Shown here piece after piece: positions 6,577 through 15,274 of a DNA stretch of 50,039 nt. The stretch comes from an uncultured Alphaproteobacteria bacterium. Its GTDB lineage: Bacteria; Pseudomonadota; Alphaproteobacteria; Sphingomonadales; Sphingomonadaceae. The DNA lies in the NCBI GenBank assembly GCA_903934325.1, contig CAIZNH010000004.1, forward strand, positions 1 through 50,039, given 5' to 3'. The position numbers were made by a program, and so were the translations under genes. The first letter of the stretch is position 1. Every line of letters begins with the position of its first letter. The notes under the pieces were generated by a model, which saw only the letters and a list, made by a program, of their open reading frames with translations, had not been told where the DNA came from and ran no database searches.

Positions 6577-7017
6577 TCAGTGCGCTGCCAGCGCGGCGAT
6601 CACGTCATCGGTCGGATGATCGGCAAGATCCTTGTCGATTTCCGCCACCAGCCTTGCCCTGACCGCGCGGCCATAGGCCTTGCGCATCTCGCCCAGCGTG
6701 TGCGGCGCGGCGACGACCACGATTCCCGCATCGGGCCGGGCGACCGCCGCATCTTCGAGAACCGCCGCGGCGTGGTGCGCAAAGGCATCCTCGGCCAGCC
6801 GGTGCCTGTCGGTTTCCTCGTAACTGCTGCGCGCCGCGCCGGTGCTGGCGAAGCTGCGGCCCGGGGCATCCGTGCCCTGTTCATGCGCGGGGGGATTGTC
6901 CTGCCGTTCGGACAGGAGGGTTTCAAGGACGGGGTATGTCGCATCCCCTTCGTTGCGGAAGAGGAGCAGTTTCGCTCCGTCCGCAACCATCACCAGCGTG
7001 CCGTGTTCGACCTTCAT
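6577..7017 (-). CDS. Host attachment family protein (AtsC-like)
   Basis: A 146-residue soluble protein of the PF10116 family, named after a protein needed for attachment to host cells. Family traits visible are the N-terminal strand pair WVVVADGAKLLLF-like (GTLVMVADGAKLLLFRNEGD), a disordered middle with the HEQGTDAPGR loop, the RHRLAEDAFAHHAAAVLEDA helix and the VVVVAAPHTLGEMRKAYG strand and turn typical of the family. It is probably related to the RNase/ribosome-associated fold of archaeal-release-factor-like proteins, but its biochemical role is unknown. The ATG at 7017 has an AAGGA ribosome-binding site; the upstream open frame to 7155 has no conserved content. It reads away from the chemotaxis gene to its right. 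Confidence 0.8.
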   Translation of the reverse strand: MKVEHGTLVMVADGAKLLLFRNEGDATYPVLETLLSERQDNPPAHEQGTDAPGRSFASTGAARSSYEETDRHRLAEDAFAHHAAAVLEDAAVARPDAGIVVVAAPHTLGEMRKAYGRAVRARLVAEIDKDLADHPTDDVIAALAAH

Positions 7018-7270
7018 CTGCCTGTCCTTCCAGACTTGCCGACCCGGTTGTGCGACGCCTTTCTCCCGGTTCGGGAGACAGGCTCCATCATAGCAGAAAT
7101 CCGGCCGCGAATAAGCCTTTTGCGGCGCCCGCCCGATGATCGGCAAGGCGCCCAAAAGCTTGCGCTTTTCCTAAAGCGCGCTCGCGGATGCCGCCTAGGC
7201 CGGCGTGGCGAAGCGTTAGACCGCCCTGCCCTATGCGTCTCGCCTTGAACGAGAACCGCACCGGACGCCC

Positions 7271-9028
7271 ATGAATATCCAGCAGATCAGCCGTAAAGCC
7301 GGGATCGCCCTTGTCGCCCTGCTTGCCGTCGTCATCGCGCTCAGCGGTTTCGGCATCAACCAGATCCGCTTCGGCGGCGAGATGCACCGCGTGAACCAGC
7401 AGCTCAACGATTTTAACGCGGATATCCTGCCGCCGCCGTCCTATCTGGTCGAATCCTACATGATCGCCAATCTCCTTGTGCGCGCACCGGGCAAGGCCGA
7501 TGCCTATGCCGAAAAGCTCGCCGCGCTGAAGGCCGACTGGCGCAAACGGGCCGATCACTGGGCCGCCTCGGATCTCGATGCGAATCTCAAGCAAGGCCTG
7601 GCGCTCACGGTGTCGCAGGACGGCGAGGCATTCTGGCAGATCGTCGAGCAGCGCCTGATCCCCGCCGCGCGCGCGGGCGACGGGGCCGCCCAGCAGCAGG
7701 CGATGGCCGAACTCGACACTGTCTACGAACGGCACCGCGAGCGGATCGACGCGCTGGTCACCGGCGCGGCGCGGCACCAGAGCGATCTCGCCCTAAGCGC
7801 CGAATGGACCCTCACCACCATCGCCGGCTTCCTCGCGCTGGCGGTGCTGATCGTGTTTGCCGGAGTGGCGGCGGCGATCACGCTGCTGCGCCGCAAGGTG
7901 ATCGAACCGCTGGTCAGCACCGCCGAAACGATGGAGCGCATGGCCGGCGGCGATCTCGACGCGGGCCGCCGTATCGAGCACGACAACAACGAGATCGGCA
8001 CCATGACCCGCGCGATCGAGACCTTCCGCAAGAGCGCGATCGCCACGCGCGAGGCCGATCACGAGCGCCGCCGCGTGGTGGGGGTGCTGCGCGATCGGCT
8101 GACGGCGATGGCTTCGGGCGATCTCGATCACCCGATCCAGGAATATTTCGCGGAAGACTACAAGGGCATCCGCATGGACTTCAACCAGGCCCAGGCCGCG
8201 CTCAAGGAGCTGATTCTCTCCGTGGTCGGCTCGGCGCAGGAAATCCATCACAGCGCGGGCGATGTGAACGAGGCCGCCGCCGACCTGTCGGAACGCACCG
8301 CGCGGCAGGCGGCGACGCTGGAGGAATCGGCGGCCGCCTTGCAGCAGACCAACCAGACCATCCAGTCGAGCTCGGAACTGGCGCAGCAGACCAATGCCGA
8401 AGTCGCGCTGGCGCGTCAGAACGCCGCGCGCAACCGCGAGATCGTGGAGTCGGCGGGCGAGGCCATGGCGCAGATCCAGGCCTCCTTCACCGAAGTCGGC
8501 AACATCACCAACATGATCCAGAACATCGCCTTCCAGACCAATATCCTCGCGCTCAATGCCGGGGTGGAGGCGACCCGCGCGGGCGAGGCGGGCAAGGGCT
8601 TCGGCGTGGTCGCCACGGAAGTGCGCGCGCTGGCGCAGCGGTCCTCTGAAGCGGTGACCGCGATCCAGCAGCTGATGGCCAAGAGCGCCGAGAGCATCGC
8701 CAATGGCTCGCAGCAGGTCGCCTCATCGGGCAATGCCCTGCGCGACATGGTGGAGATCATCGACCGCGTCGGCCAACGGGTGGAACAGCTGGCCGAGGCC
8801 TCGCAGGCGCAGGCGAGCAGCCTCAACGAGGTGGACGCGGCGATCTCGAGCCTCGAACACGCCACCCAGCAGAACGCCGCCATGGCCGAGGAATCGAGCG
8901 CGGCGAGCGAAATGCTCAAGCAGGAAGTGGGCCGCCTGACCGAACGCACATCGCTTTTCACCGGCGTGGGCCGCAGCGGGAGCGGCGGGAGCGCGGCGAC
9001 CCCCGTCGATCTCAGGCTCTACGGCTAG
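7271..9028 (+). CDS. Methyl-accepting chemotaxis protein
   Basis: A 585-residue transmembrane chemoreceptor. A membrane segment at about residues 9-30 and a second at about 182-206 enclose a periplasmic helical sensor of about 150 residues without recognisable Cache or PAS features. A HAMP domain follows (about 206-260), then a second HAMP-like segment (about 270-320), and the long signalling coiled coil with the hairpin tip at about 415-455 ([20 protein letters not shown] followed by [10 protein letters not shown]). This tip binds CheA/CheW. No C-terminal CheR-docking pentapeptide is present. There are no che or flagellar genes in the window, so it signals to a pathway encoded elsewhere. The ATG at 7271 has only a weak ribosome-binding site. 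Confidence 0.93.
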   Translation: MNIQQISRKAGIALVALLAVVIALSGFGINQIRFGGEMHRVNQQLNDFNADILPPPSYLVESYMIANLLVRAPGKADAYAEKLAALKADWRKRADHWAASDLDANLKQGLALTVSQDGEAFWQIVEQRLIPAARAGDGAAQQQAMAELDTVYERHRERIDALVTGAARHQSDLALSAEWTLTTIAGFLALAVLIVFAGVAAAITLLRRKVIEPLVSTAETMERMAGGDLDAGRRIEHDNNEIGTMTRAIETFRKSAIATREADHERRRVVGVLRDRLTAMASGDLDHPIQEYFAEDYKGIRMDFNQAQAALKELILSVVGSAQEIHHSAGDVNEAAADLSERTARQAATLEESAAALQQTNQTIQSSSELAQQTNAEVALARQNAARNREIVESAGEAMAQIQASFTEVGNITNMIQNIAFQTNILALNAGVEATRAGEAGKGFGVVATEVRALAQRSSEAVTAIQQLMAKSAESIANGSQQVASSGNALRDMVEIIDRVGQRVEQLAEASQAQASSLNEVDAAISSLEHATQQNAAMAEESSAASEMLKQEVGRLTERTSLFTGVGRSGSGGSAATPVDLRLYG

Positions 9029-9034
9029 AGCGCT

Positions 9035-9934
9035 TTAAATCCCGCGGGCGTGGGCGGTGATCTCGCCTGCAACGCGGGGGATCAGGGGCAGCGGAATGTC
9101 GTGGCCCCAGCCCGGGATCGTCACCAGCCGCGCGCCCGAGATGTGCCGCGCGGTATCCTCGCCCGCCTCCAGCTTCACCAGCGGATCGGCCTCGCCGTGG
9201 AGCACCAGCGTCGGCGTGGTAACACTGGCAAGACGCGCGCGGCGGCAGCCATCGTCGATGATCGCGGCGAGCTGGCGCGGCAGGCCTGCGGGATAGACCG
9301 AGCGGCGCATGTTCTTCAGCACCCGCTCACGCTGGGCCTCGGCGTCGAAGGGAAAGGCCTCGCTCTCGGGGCTGCCGATATTGCGCGCAATGTTGAGGCC
9401 GTGGGCCACCAGCGTCTCCTCGTCCATGCCCTTCAGCGGCGCGATCAGCGCCTCCATCGCGTGCTTTTCGGCCTGGGGCAGCTTGCCGTTGCCGGTGGTC
9501 GACATGATCGAGGTCATGCTCATCAGCCGGTGGCCGTGGTGCACCGCCATCAGCTGGACGATCATCCCGCCCATCGACGCGCCGACCACATGGGCGCTTT
9601 CGATCCCCAGCGCGTCCATCACCCCGATGCCGTCATCGGCCATGTCCTTGAGGGTGTAGGGCACGCGGGCCGGGAAGCCGATCTTCTTGCGCAGCAGCTG
9701 GATCGGCAGATTGGGCGCGCGCGCGCCTTCAAACTTCTGGCTGAGGCCGATGTCGCGGTTGTCATAGCGGATCACGCGGAAGCCCTCGCCCACCAGCGTT
9801 TCCACCAGCTCGTCCGGCCACAGGGTCAACTGCGCGCCGAGGCCCATCACCAGCAGGATCACCTGGTGCGAAGGGTCCCCGTGATCCTCGTAGAAAATCT
9901 CGATACCGGTGTTGGGCGTGGTGATGGTGGGCAT
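9035..9934 (-). CDS. Alpha/beta hydrolase
   Basis: A 299-residue alpha/beta-hydrolase-fold protein. The nucleophile elbow GASMGG places the catalytic serine at 120; the acid is probably D250 in LHGEADPLV and the base H278 in PGWGHDIP. The oxyanion region is MGLGAQ near residue 30, and the conserved strand VIRYDNRDIGLS lies at about 54-65. Overall it resembles aclacinomycin-methylesterase-like or esterase family members, but the substrate cannot be predicted. It follows the TraB/GumN-like gene by 30 bases on the same strand and may be co-transcribed with it and with nadB. Confidence 0.88.
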   Translation of the reverse strand: MPTITTPNTGIEIFYEDHGDPSHQVILLVMGLGAQLTLWPDELVETLVGEGFRVIRYDNRDIGLSQKFEGARAPNLPIQLLRKKIGFPARVPYTLKDMADDGIGVMDALGIESAHVVGASMGGMIVQLMAVHHGHRLMSMTSIMSTTGNGKLPQAEKHAMEALIAPLKGMDEETLVAHGLNIARNIGSPESEAFPFDAEAQRERVLKNMRRSVYPAGLPRQLAAIIDDGCRRARLASVTTPTLVLHGEADPLVKLEAGEDTARHISGARLVTIPGWGHDIPLPLIPRVAGEITAHARGI

Positions 9935-9964
9935 TGCGGCTGTGATCCTCTCAGGCCCGCGCGG

Positions 9965-10894
9965 CTATTTCCACGCGGGTCCGGCTATATCGAAGCCGCG
10001 CAGCGCCAATTGGTCAAGCACCCCGCCGCTTTCCGCCAACACCCGCAAGGGCACAACCGCGAGCGTGGTGCCTTTCGCGGTGCTGGCCTCGGCCAGCCTC
10101 TCGACCCAGATGGTCCTGAGTTCACTGCCCAAAGTCTCGTCCGCCCAGGGCCAGCAGCGGCCCAGAGCGGTCTCGAGCGGGTTCGCCATCACCGCGGGAA
10201 TATCGTAGCGCCGCCAGTCCGCGCCGCGCTGCTCGACGATATCGGGGCCAGCCTCCAGCGCATCCATCGCCGCGCCGAGGCAGGGGATATGCACCTGCGG
10301 CTCGGCCTCGGCGAGGTTGTCGATGATGTCCTCGCCGCGCAAGGTCGCGGCGCGGGTAATCGGGACATTGGCCTTCTCCGCGGCGTCCTTGACCACATCG
10401 GAAGCATCGCGCGCGGTATCGCGGTTGAAGCGCAGTTCCTTCCGGAGCAGCTGGAACGAGGTGAGCAGGAAGGACTGGCGCGAATAGTCCTCTTCCTGCG
10501 CCTTGCCGAGCGCATCGAGCCGCGCCCATTGCGCCGGCGCGAGATAGTCGGAGGCGAGCTTGTCATCGGGCAGCTTGGTGAACTTGTCGCCGGAGAACAT
10601 CAGCCGGAACACATCGCCCGGAGAAACCTTGGGCCGCGCGCCCAGGATGACGCGGGTTGCCTGCGCGGTCGCGTCCTCCAGCCTTTCGGGCTGCCACGGG
10701 GTGGTCTTGGGGATCGCGCGGATCTCGCCGACGAGGATGATCGTGCCGCTCGGCGTATCAATCGTCCACATCGGCGCGCCCGAGCGCTGGGCGGTGACGA
10801 CGATCGCGTTGGCGGGGGTCTCGGGCTCTTGCGCGGCGAGGGGGGTGGCGATCAGCGCGGCAAGGCAGAGGAAAGACAAAGGCTTCTTCATCAT
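9965..10894 (-). CDS. TraB/GumN family protein, exported, degenerate motif
   Basis: A 309-residue protein of the TraB/GumN (PF01963) family with a signal peptide at residues 1-22 ending LIATPLAA. The family core begins at WTIDTPSGTIILVGEIRAIP. In typical members and in the related Tiki metalloproteases this strand ends in a GxxH motif; here it reads GEIR, so the metal-binding histidine appears to be missing. The later helical part (residues 90-200) and the C-terminal strand VVPLRVLAESGGVLDQL are present. It could be a non-catalytic relative. ATGs occur at 10894 and 10891 after a GAAGGG ribosome-binding site; either can be the start. The longer open frame to 11002 overlaps the end of nadB and is not needed. 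Confidence 0.75.
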   Translation of the reverse strand: MMKKPLSFLCLAALIATPLAAQEPETPANAIVVTAQRSGAPMWTIDTPSGTIILVGEIRAIPKTTPWQPERLEDATAQATRVILGARPKVSPGDVFRLMFSGDKFTKLPDDKLASDYLAPAQWARLDALGKAQEEDYSRQSFLLTSFQLLRKELRFNRDTARDASDVVKDAAEKANVPITRAATLRGEDIIDNLAEAEPQVHIPCLGAAMDALEAGPDIVEQRGADWRRYDIPAVMANPLETALGRCWPWADETLGSELRTIWVERLAEASTAKGTTLAVVPLRVLAESGGVLDQLALRGFDIAGPAWK

Positions 10895-10964
10895 AGCGAC
10901 CCTTCGAGACACATCACGCGCGCCTAAAACCAGACACATGAACCGCGACCGAACCTCCCCGTCC

Positions 10965-12566
10965 CTAAGGCACCAGCACCGTATCCTTCGCCTCCGCCGC
11001 AAGCGCGGGGTAATCGAGCGTGTAGTGCAGCCCGCGGCTCTCCTTGCGGCGCAGGGCTGACTGGACGATCAGCTCGGCCGATTGCAGCAGGTTGCGCAGT
11101 TCAATGAGGTCGGTCGTCACGCGGAAGGCGCCGTAATAATCCTCGACCTCGCGCTTCAGCAGTTCGATGCGGCTCGCGGCGCGTTCCAGTCGCTTGGTGG
11201 TGCGCACGATGCCGACATAGTTCCACATGAAGCGGCGGATTTCGGTCCAGTTCTGCTTGATGACGACCTCTTCGTCCGAATCGGTCACGCGGCTTTCATC
11301 CCACGGCAGGATCGCAGGCGGAGCCTCCAGCGTGTCCCAGCGCGCCAGAATGTCGCGCGCTGCCGCCTCGCCGAAGACGAAACATTCGAGCAGGGAATTG
11401 GACGCCAGCCGGTTCGCGCCGTGGAGGCCGCTTTCGGTGCACTCGCCCGCCGCCCACAGCCCCGGCACATCGGTGCGCGCATCGAGGCCGACGACCACGC
11501 CGCCGCAGGTGTAGTGCTGCGCGGGCACAACCGGGATCGGCTGGCTCGTCATGTCGATGCCGAGCCCCATCAGCTTTTCATAGATCGTGGGGAAATGCCC
11601 CTTCACGAAATCGGCGGGCTGGTGGCTGATATCGAGGTGCACGTAATCAAGGCCGAAGCGCTTGATCTGATCGTCAATCGCGCGGGCGACCACATCGCGC
11701 GGGGCAAGCTCCATCCGCTCCGGGTCATAATCGACCATGAAGCGCCGCCCGGTTTCGGGGTGGAGCAGGTGCCCGCCCTCGCCGCGCACCGCCTCGGTGA
11801 TGAGGAAGTTCTTGACCTCGAGATTGTAGAGGCAGGTCGGGTGGAACTGCATCATCTCCATGTTGGAGACGCGCGCACCCGCCCGCCATGCCATGGCAAT
11901 CCCGTCGCCGGTCGCGCCGCGCGGGGCGGTGGAGAACTGGTAGACGCGCCCCGCCCCGCCGCTCGCGAGGATGGTGGCACGCCCGACATGACGCTCGACC
12001 CGGCCGGTGGCCTCGTCGAGCGCATAGACCCCCCACACCCGGCCCGCGGCAGAGAACTGCTCGCGGTGGCGATCGGTGATGAGATCGATGCAGGTGCGGC
12101 CCGGCAGCAGGGTGATGTTGGGGTGCGCCTCGGCCGCGCGCACCAGCGCCTGCTGCACCGCCCAGCCGGTGGCGTCGTCGACATGGACGATGCGGCGGTG
12201 CGAATGGCCGCCCTCGCGCGTCAGATGGAGCGAATCGGCGTCGCGGTTGAACGGCACGCCCAATTCGCACAGGCGATCGATCGAAGCGGGCGCGCGTTCG
12301 ATCACGAATTCCACGGTCGCAAGGTCGTTGAGGCCTGCGCCCGCCACCATCGTGTCGCGGATATGATCCTCGAAGGTGTCGCCCGCATCGAGCACGGCGG
12401 CGATCCCGCCCTGCGCCCAGGCGGTCGATCCGCCGGTGAGCGAGCCCTTGGCCAGAACCAGCACGCGGGCATGCTGCGCCAGAGCCAGCGCAGCCGTCAG
12501 CCCCGCCGCGCCCGAGCCGATGACGACTACGTCATGCACGGGGCCGTTTGCATCCTCACTCGCCAT
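10965..12566 (-). CDS. nadB: L-aspartate oxidase
   Basis: A 533-residue FAD enzyme that oxidises L-aspartate to iminoaspartate, the first step of de novo NAD synthesis. The FAD-binding motif GSGAAG is at residues 17-22. Active-site regions of the NadB/fumarate-reductase family are intact: HPTCLY, AVRGEGGHLL (substrate arginine), QHYTCGGV (histidine), and GLHGANRLASNSLLE (arginine and FAD contacts). A C-terminal helical domain of about 120 residues follows. The partner nadA is not in the window. It is divergent from the small zinc-ribbon gene at 12700 and is followed on the same strand by the TraB/GumN-like gene 70 bases downstream. Confidence 0.96.
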   Translation of the reverse strand: MASEDANGPVHDVVVIGSGAAGLTAALALAQHARVLVLAKGSLTGGSTAWAQGGIAAVLDAGDTFEDHIRDTMVAGAGLNDLATVEFVIERAPASIDRLCELGVPFNRDADSLHLTREGGHSHRRIVHVDDATGWAVQQALVRAAEAHPNITLLPGRTCIDLITDRHREQFSAAGRVWGVYALDEATGRVERHVGRATILASGGAGRVYQFSTAPRGATGDGIAMAWRAGARVSNMEMMQFHPTCLYNLEVKNFLITEAVRGEGGHLLHPETGRRFMVDYDPERMELAPRDVVARAIDDQIKRFGLDYVHLDISHQPADFVKGHFPTIYEKLMGLGIDMTSQPIPVVPAQHYTCGGVVVGLDARTDVPGLWAAGECTESGLHGANRLASNSLLECFVFGEAAARDILARWDTLEAPPAILPWDESRVTDSDEEVVIKQNWTEIRRFMWNYVGIVRTTKRLERAASRIELLKREVEDYYGAFRVTTDLIELRNLLQSAELIVQSALRRKESRGLHYTLDYPALAAEAKDTVLVP

Positions 12567-12699
12567 GCCCGAGCCATGCCGCGCAATGCCTTGTGCCGCA
12601 AGCGCTATGCGCGGTCATAATCGATTAACGATTTCCCCCTATCGGGAAGAAAGCGGGCGTTAAGCATAACCCCGCCGCGAAGTTACGGGGCGAAAATCT

Positions 12700-12864
12700 A
12701 TGTCTTTCATGTCGTTTATCGGGTGCAGCATGGACCGTCACGAACCGGTGCGCAGCGATGTGAAGTGGGGCGGGCTGACCTATGTCGGCCATTGCAAGCA
12801 CTGCCACGAACCGATCGAGCGGCTGGCCCATCGCAAGTGGCGCAAGCGCCCCGAACAGGCCTGA
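12700..12864 (+). CDS. 54-residue putative zinc-ribbon protein
   Basis: A short gene reading MSFMSFIGCSMDRHEPVRSD and then VKWGGLTYVGHCKHCHEPIE, ending in a basic tail RLAHRKWRKR. The CxxC pair with nearby histidines suggests a single zinc-binding knuckle. The layout (D-R-H-x-P, W-x-G-x-x-Y-V-G-x-C-x-x-C, basic end) is that of short conserved proteins of sphingomonads, but I know no function. An ACGGGGCGA ribosome-binding site lies 6 bases before the ATG at 12700; ATGs at 12709 and 12730 are alternatives. It ends one base before the convergent ABC gene. The basic tail would allow nucleic acid contact; that is speculation. Confidence 0.65.
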   Translation: MSFMSFIGCSMDRHEPVRSDVKWGGLTYVGHCKHCHEPIERLAHRKWRKRPEQA

Positions 12865-13827
12865 TCAGGCCTCTGCCGCAGCGCCTGCGGTCAGCTGCAC
12901 GAAGACATCTTCCAGATCCGCCTCGCGGGTGGTGACATCCTCGATTGTCAGGCCCTGTTCCTGCAGGATGCCGAGCACCTGGCCTGCGCTCATGCGGTCC
13001 TTGTCGTAAGTCACCTCGACCTTGCGCGCCCCGTCCCATTCGACCCGGGCGAAGGCATCATGCGCCGGCGCAGCGGTGCAATCATCCGCGAGGGTGACGG
13101 CGACCACCTTTTCGCGCGCCATATCCACCAGTTCGCGGGTCGGCTTGTTGGCGATCAGCTGGCCGTGGTTGATGATCGCGATCTGGTCGCACAGCTCCTC
13201 GGCCTCTTCGAGATAGTGGGTGGTGAGCACCACCGTCACGCCCTCGCGGTTGAGTTCGCTGACCAGCTCCCACAATTGGCGCCTGAGATCGACATCGACC
13301 CCGGCGGTGGGTTCATCGAGCACCAGAATGGGGGGCGAGTGGACCATCGCCTTGGCCACCAGCAGCCGCCGCTTCATCCCGCCCGAGAGCGTGCGGGCAT
13401 AGGCATTGCGCTTGTCCGACAGGCGCACGGCGGCGAGCAGTTCCTCGCTGCGACGCAGGGCCTTGGCAATGCCGTAGAACCCGGCCTGATTCTCCAGCAC
13501 CTCGAAGGGGGTGAAGAAGGGATCGAACACGATTTCCTGCGGCACGATACCGATCGAACGGCTGGCGTTGCGACGGTCGCGGTCAATATCGAAGCCCCAG
13601 ATCTCGGCCGTGCCCGAGGTCTTGTTGACCAGCCCTGCAAGGATGTTGATCAGCGTCGACTTGCCCGCGCCATTGGGGCCGAGCAGGCCGAAGATCGAGC
13701 CTTCGGGCACATCAAAGCTCACCCCGCCCAGCGCCAGCTTGCCTTCGGTGACGGTGCCATTGGCGCCCTTCGCCGGAGCGTAGCGTTTGGCGAGATTGTC
13801 GATGCGGATGGCGGGAGCGGCGGACAT
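12865..13827 (-). CDS. ABC transporter ATP-binding protein (DrrA-like)
   Basis: A 320-residue ABC ATPase. Walker A GPNGAGKST is at about residues 50-58, the Q-loop in GIVPQE, the signature LSGGMKRR at about 147-154, Walker B ILVLDEP at about 167-173 and the H-loop in LTTHYLEEAEEL. A C-terminal domain of about 90 residues follows the nucleotide-binding core, as in the DrrA/CcmA/gliding-type exporter ATPases. No membrane subunit lies next to it, so the partner permease must be encoded elsewhere. The frame is open to 13971, but the ATG at 13827 has AGGG upstream and begins the conserved part. It is divergent from the zf-CHCC gene. Confidence 0.93.
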   Translation of the reverse strand: MSAAPAIRIDNLAKRYAPAKGANGTVTEGKLALGGVSFDVPEGSIFGLLGPNGAGKSTLINILAGLVNKTSGTAEIWGFDIDRDRRNASRSIGIVPQEIVFDPFFTPFEVLENQAGFYGIAKALRRSEELLAAVRLSDKRNAYARTLSGGMKRRLLVAKAMVHSPPILVLDEPTAGVDVDLRRQLWELVSELNREGVTVVLTTHYLEEAEELCDQIAIINHGQLIANKPTRELVDMAREKVVAVTLADDCTAAPAHDAFARVEWDGARKVEVTYDKDRMSAGQVLGILQEQGLTIEDVTTREADLEDVFVQLTAGAAAEA

Positions 13828-13900
13828 AGGGCCAGCCCTAGGCAAGCGGGGCGGCAAAGGCAATTGCACTGGCGCGGCTGGCGCGTTATCGGCGTGGGCC

Positions 13901-14149
13901 ATGAGCATTGCCCCTCCCGAAGTCCTGCTGGTCGATACCGCGCGCGTGAGCTGCGACGGGGCCAGCGCCATCCGCGGCGGCGCGGGCTATCGTCCGGCCG
14001 CGCTTGGTCACCCGCGCGTCTATCTCCAGATCGACGAGCACGGCTATGTCGATTGCGGCTATTGCGACCGGCGCTTCGTGCTGAAGGGCGGCCCGGCCGA
14101 TGGCGCAGATCAGGCGAGCCTGCCTGATATTGCCGCAGGCGCCAGCTGA
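13901..14149 (+). CDS. Zinc-finger (zf-CHCC) domain protein
   Basis: An 82-residue protein with the zf-CHCC (PF10276) pattern: VSCDG, then GHPRVYLQIDEHGYVDCGYC. This gives C-H-C-C zinc ligands as in the NDUFS6-type accessory subunit of respiratory complex I. Bacterial stand-alone versions are widespread in alphaproteobacteria and are assumed to associate with complex I or act as small zinc proteins. The frame opens earlier (13787), but the ATG at 13901 begins the conserved sequence, in a divergent arrangement with the ABC ATPase start at 13827. Confidence 0.85.
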   Translation: MSIAPPEVLLVDTARVSCDGASAIRGGAGYRPAALGHPRVYLQIDEHGYVDCGYCDRRFVLKGGPADGADQASLPDIAAGAS

Positions 14150-14222
14150 TCGGTCCGCTCAGCGGCGGTTAAGGCTGGGCGGCGTAACGCTCAGGGCCAT
14201 AACTCCAGCGGAGAAACGCATC

Positions 14223-14684
14223 ATGTCCCGTTTGACTGCCCTGTCCCGCCCGCTTGCCGCCGGTGTTGCGACTGCGCTTGCCTGCGCGATTGCCCTGCCT
14301 GCCGCAGCGCAGGATGACACCAAGCCCGCCTCGCCTGCGCAAACCAAGGGCGAGGCACGCCTTGCCAAGATGCTCGAAGGCCGCGTGGCGGGCGAGCCGG
14401 TGCGCTGCATCCGCGACCAGCGCAACGTGCCGATGCAGACGATCGACAAGACCGCCTATGTCTATGGCCGCGGCAACACGATCTGGGTCCAGCGCACCGC
14501 CAATCCCGACAATATCGACAGCAATGATGCGCTGGTGACGATCCGCTTCGGCGCGAGCGAGCTGTGCAAGCTCGACCAGATGAACACGGTCGACCGCGTG
14601 CTCGGCTTCATGACCGGCGTGGTCTTCTTCGAGGATTTCGTCCCCTATACCCGCGTCAAGGATGCAGGCTCGGCCGATAGCTGA
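14223..14684 (+). CDS. Conserved hypothetical exported protein
   Basis: A 153-residue protein with a clear signal peptide (residues 1-27, ending IALPAAAQD). The mature part carries two cysteines, in VRCIRDQRN and ELCKLDQMN, which could form a disulfide, and a DKTAYVYGRGNTIWVQRTAN stretch. I do not recognise a named domain; the layout is typical of small periplasmic proteins conserved among Erythrobacteraceae. The ATG at 14223 is chosen because the signal peptide begins there. Its last 40 bases overlap the end of the convergent gene 14645-15115. Confidence 0.7.
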   Translation: MSRLTALSRPLAAGVATALACAIALPAAAQDDTKPASPAQTKGEARLAKMLEGRVAGEPVRCIRDQRNVPMQTIDKTAYVYGRGNTIWVQRTANPDNIDSNDALVTIRFGASELCKLDQMNTVDRVLGFMTGVVFFEDFVPYTRVKDAGSADS

Positions 14685-15115
14685 GCCGCGCCGCAGCTGG
14701 CACAGGCGAGGGGCGCTGGGCAGGTCGGCTGCCCGCTGAGCCCGAGATAGCGGCAATCCCCAAGGCTCTGCCGGCCCGTCAGCGCCAGCAGCGCGGCACC
14801 CGCCCCGTCCTGTGCGAAGATCCGCGCATCGCGGCGGATGGCTGCGGCTTCGGCGTGCAGATCCGCGAGCGAGACCGGTGCGGCGTGCAGCGCGCGGCGC
14901 TCCTCGAAGGCGCGCTGGCGGCACACGGGTTCGGCTTCACGGAAAAGCGGCGGCGCAGCGGCGGCACTGTGCGGAACTTGCGGAGCTTGCGGTGCCTGCA
15001 GCGCGGCATCACGGCCCTCGCGCCGCCCGCCCTGCATTCTTCCCACGGCCCAACTGGCCAGAGCGATCAGACCGGCCAGCCCCCCCAAGGCTGCCGGATC
15101 AAGGTCCAGTCCCAT
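14645..15115 (-). CDS. Hypothetical membrane-anchored protein
   Basis: A 156-residue protein with one N-terminal membrane segment (GGLAGLIALASWAVG, about residues 11-26). An alanine- and proline-rich linker and a C-terminal half with six cysteines follow, including TCPAPLACASCGA. No family is recognised. Codon positions show the normal third-position GC bias on this strand, and a GGAGG ribosome-binding site lies 5 bases before the ATG at 15115 (the ATG at 15118 is closer to it), so I take the gene as real. Its 3' end overlaps the convergent exported-protein gene by 40 bases, an unusual but possible arrangement. Confidence 0.6.
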   Translation of the reverse strand: MGLDLDPAALGGLAGLIALASWAVGRMQGGRREGRDAALQAPQAPQVPHSAAAAPPLFREAEPVCRQRAFEERRALHAAPVSLADLHAEAAAIRRDARIFAQDGAGAALLALTGRQSLGDCRYLGLSGQPTCPAPLACASCGAAQLSAEPASLTRV

Positions 15116-15274
15116 CATGTCCTCCGCCTGCAACGCAGCCGGACAGCCTCCCGTAGCCGAACAGCAGCATTGCGAATCGTCACACCAGAACTCCCGAGGG
15201 TGCGACCGGCAGCATCATGCCGCAGGAGCGCCCCCGGGGGTATGCGGGGTGTGGCGGAGCATCAGGCGCGCGAG

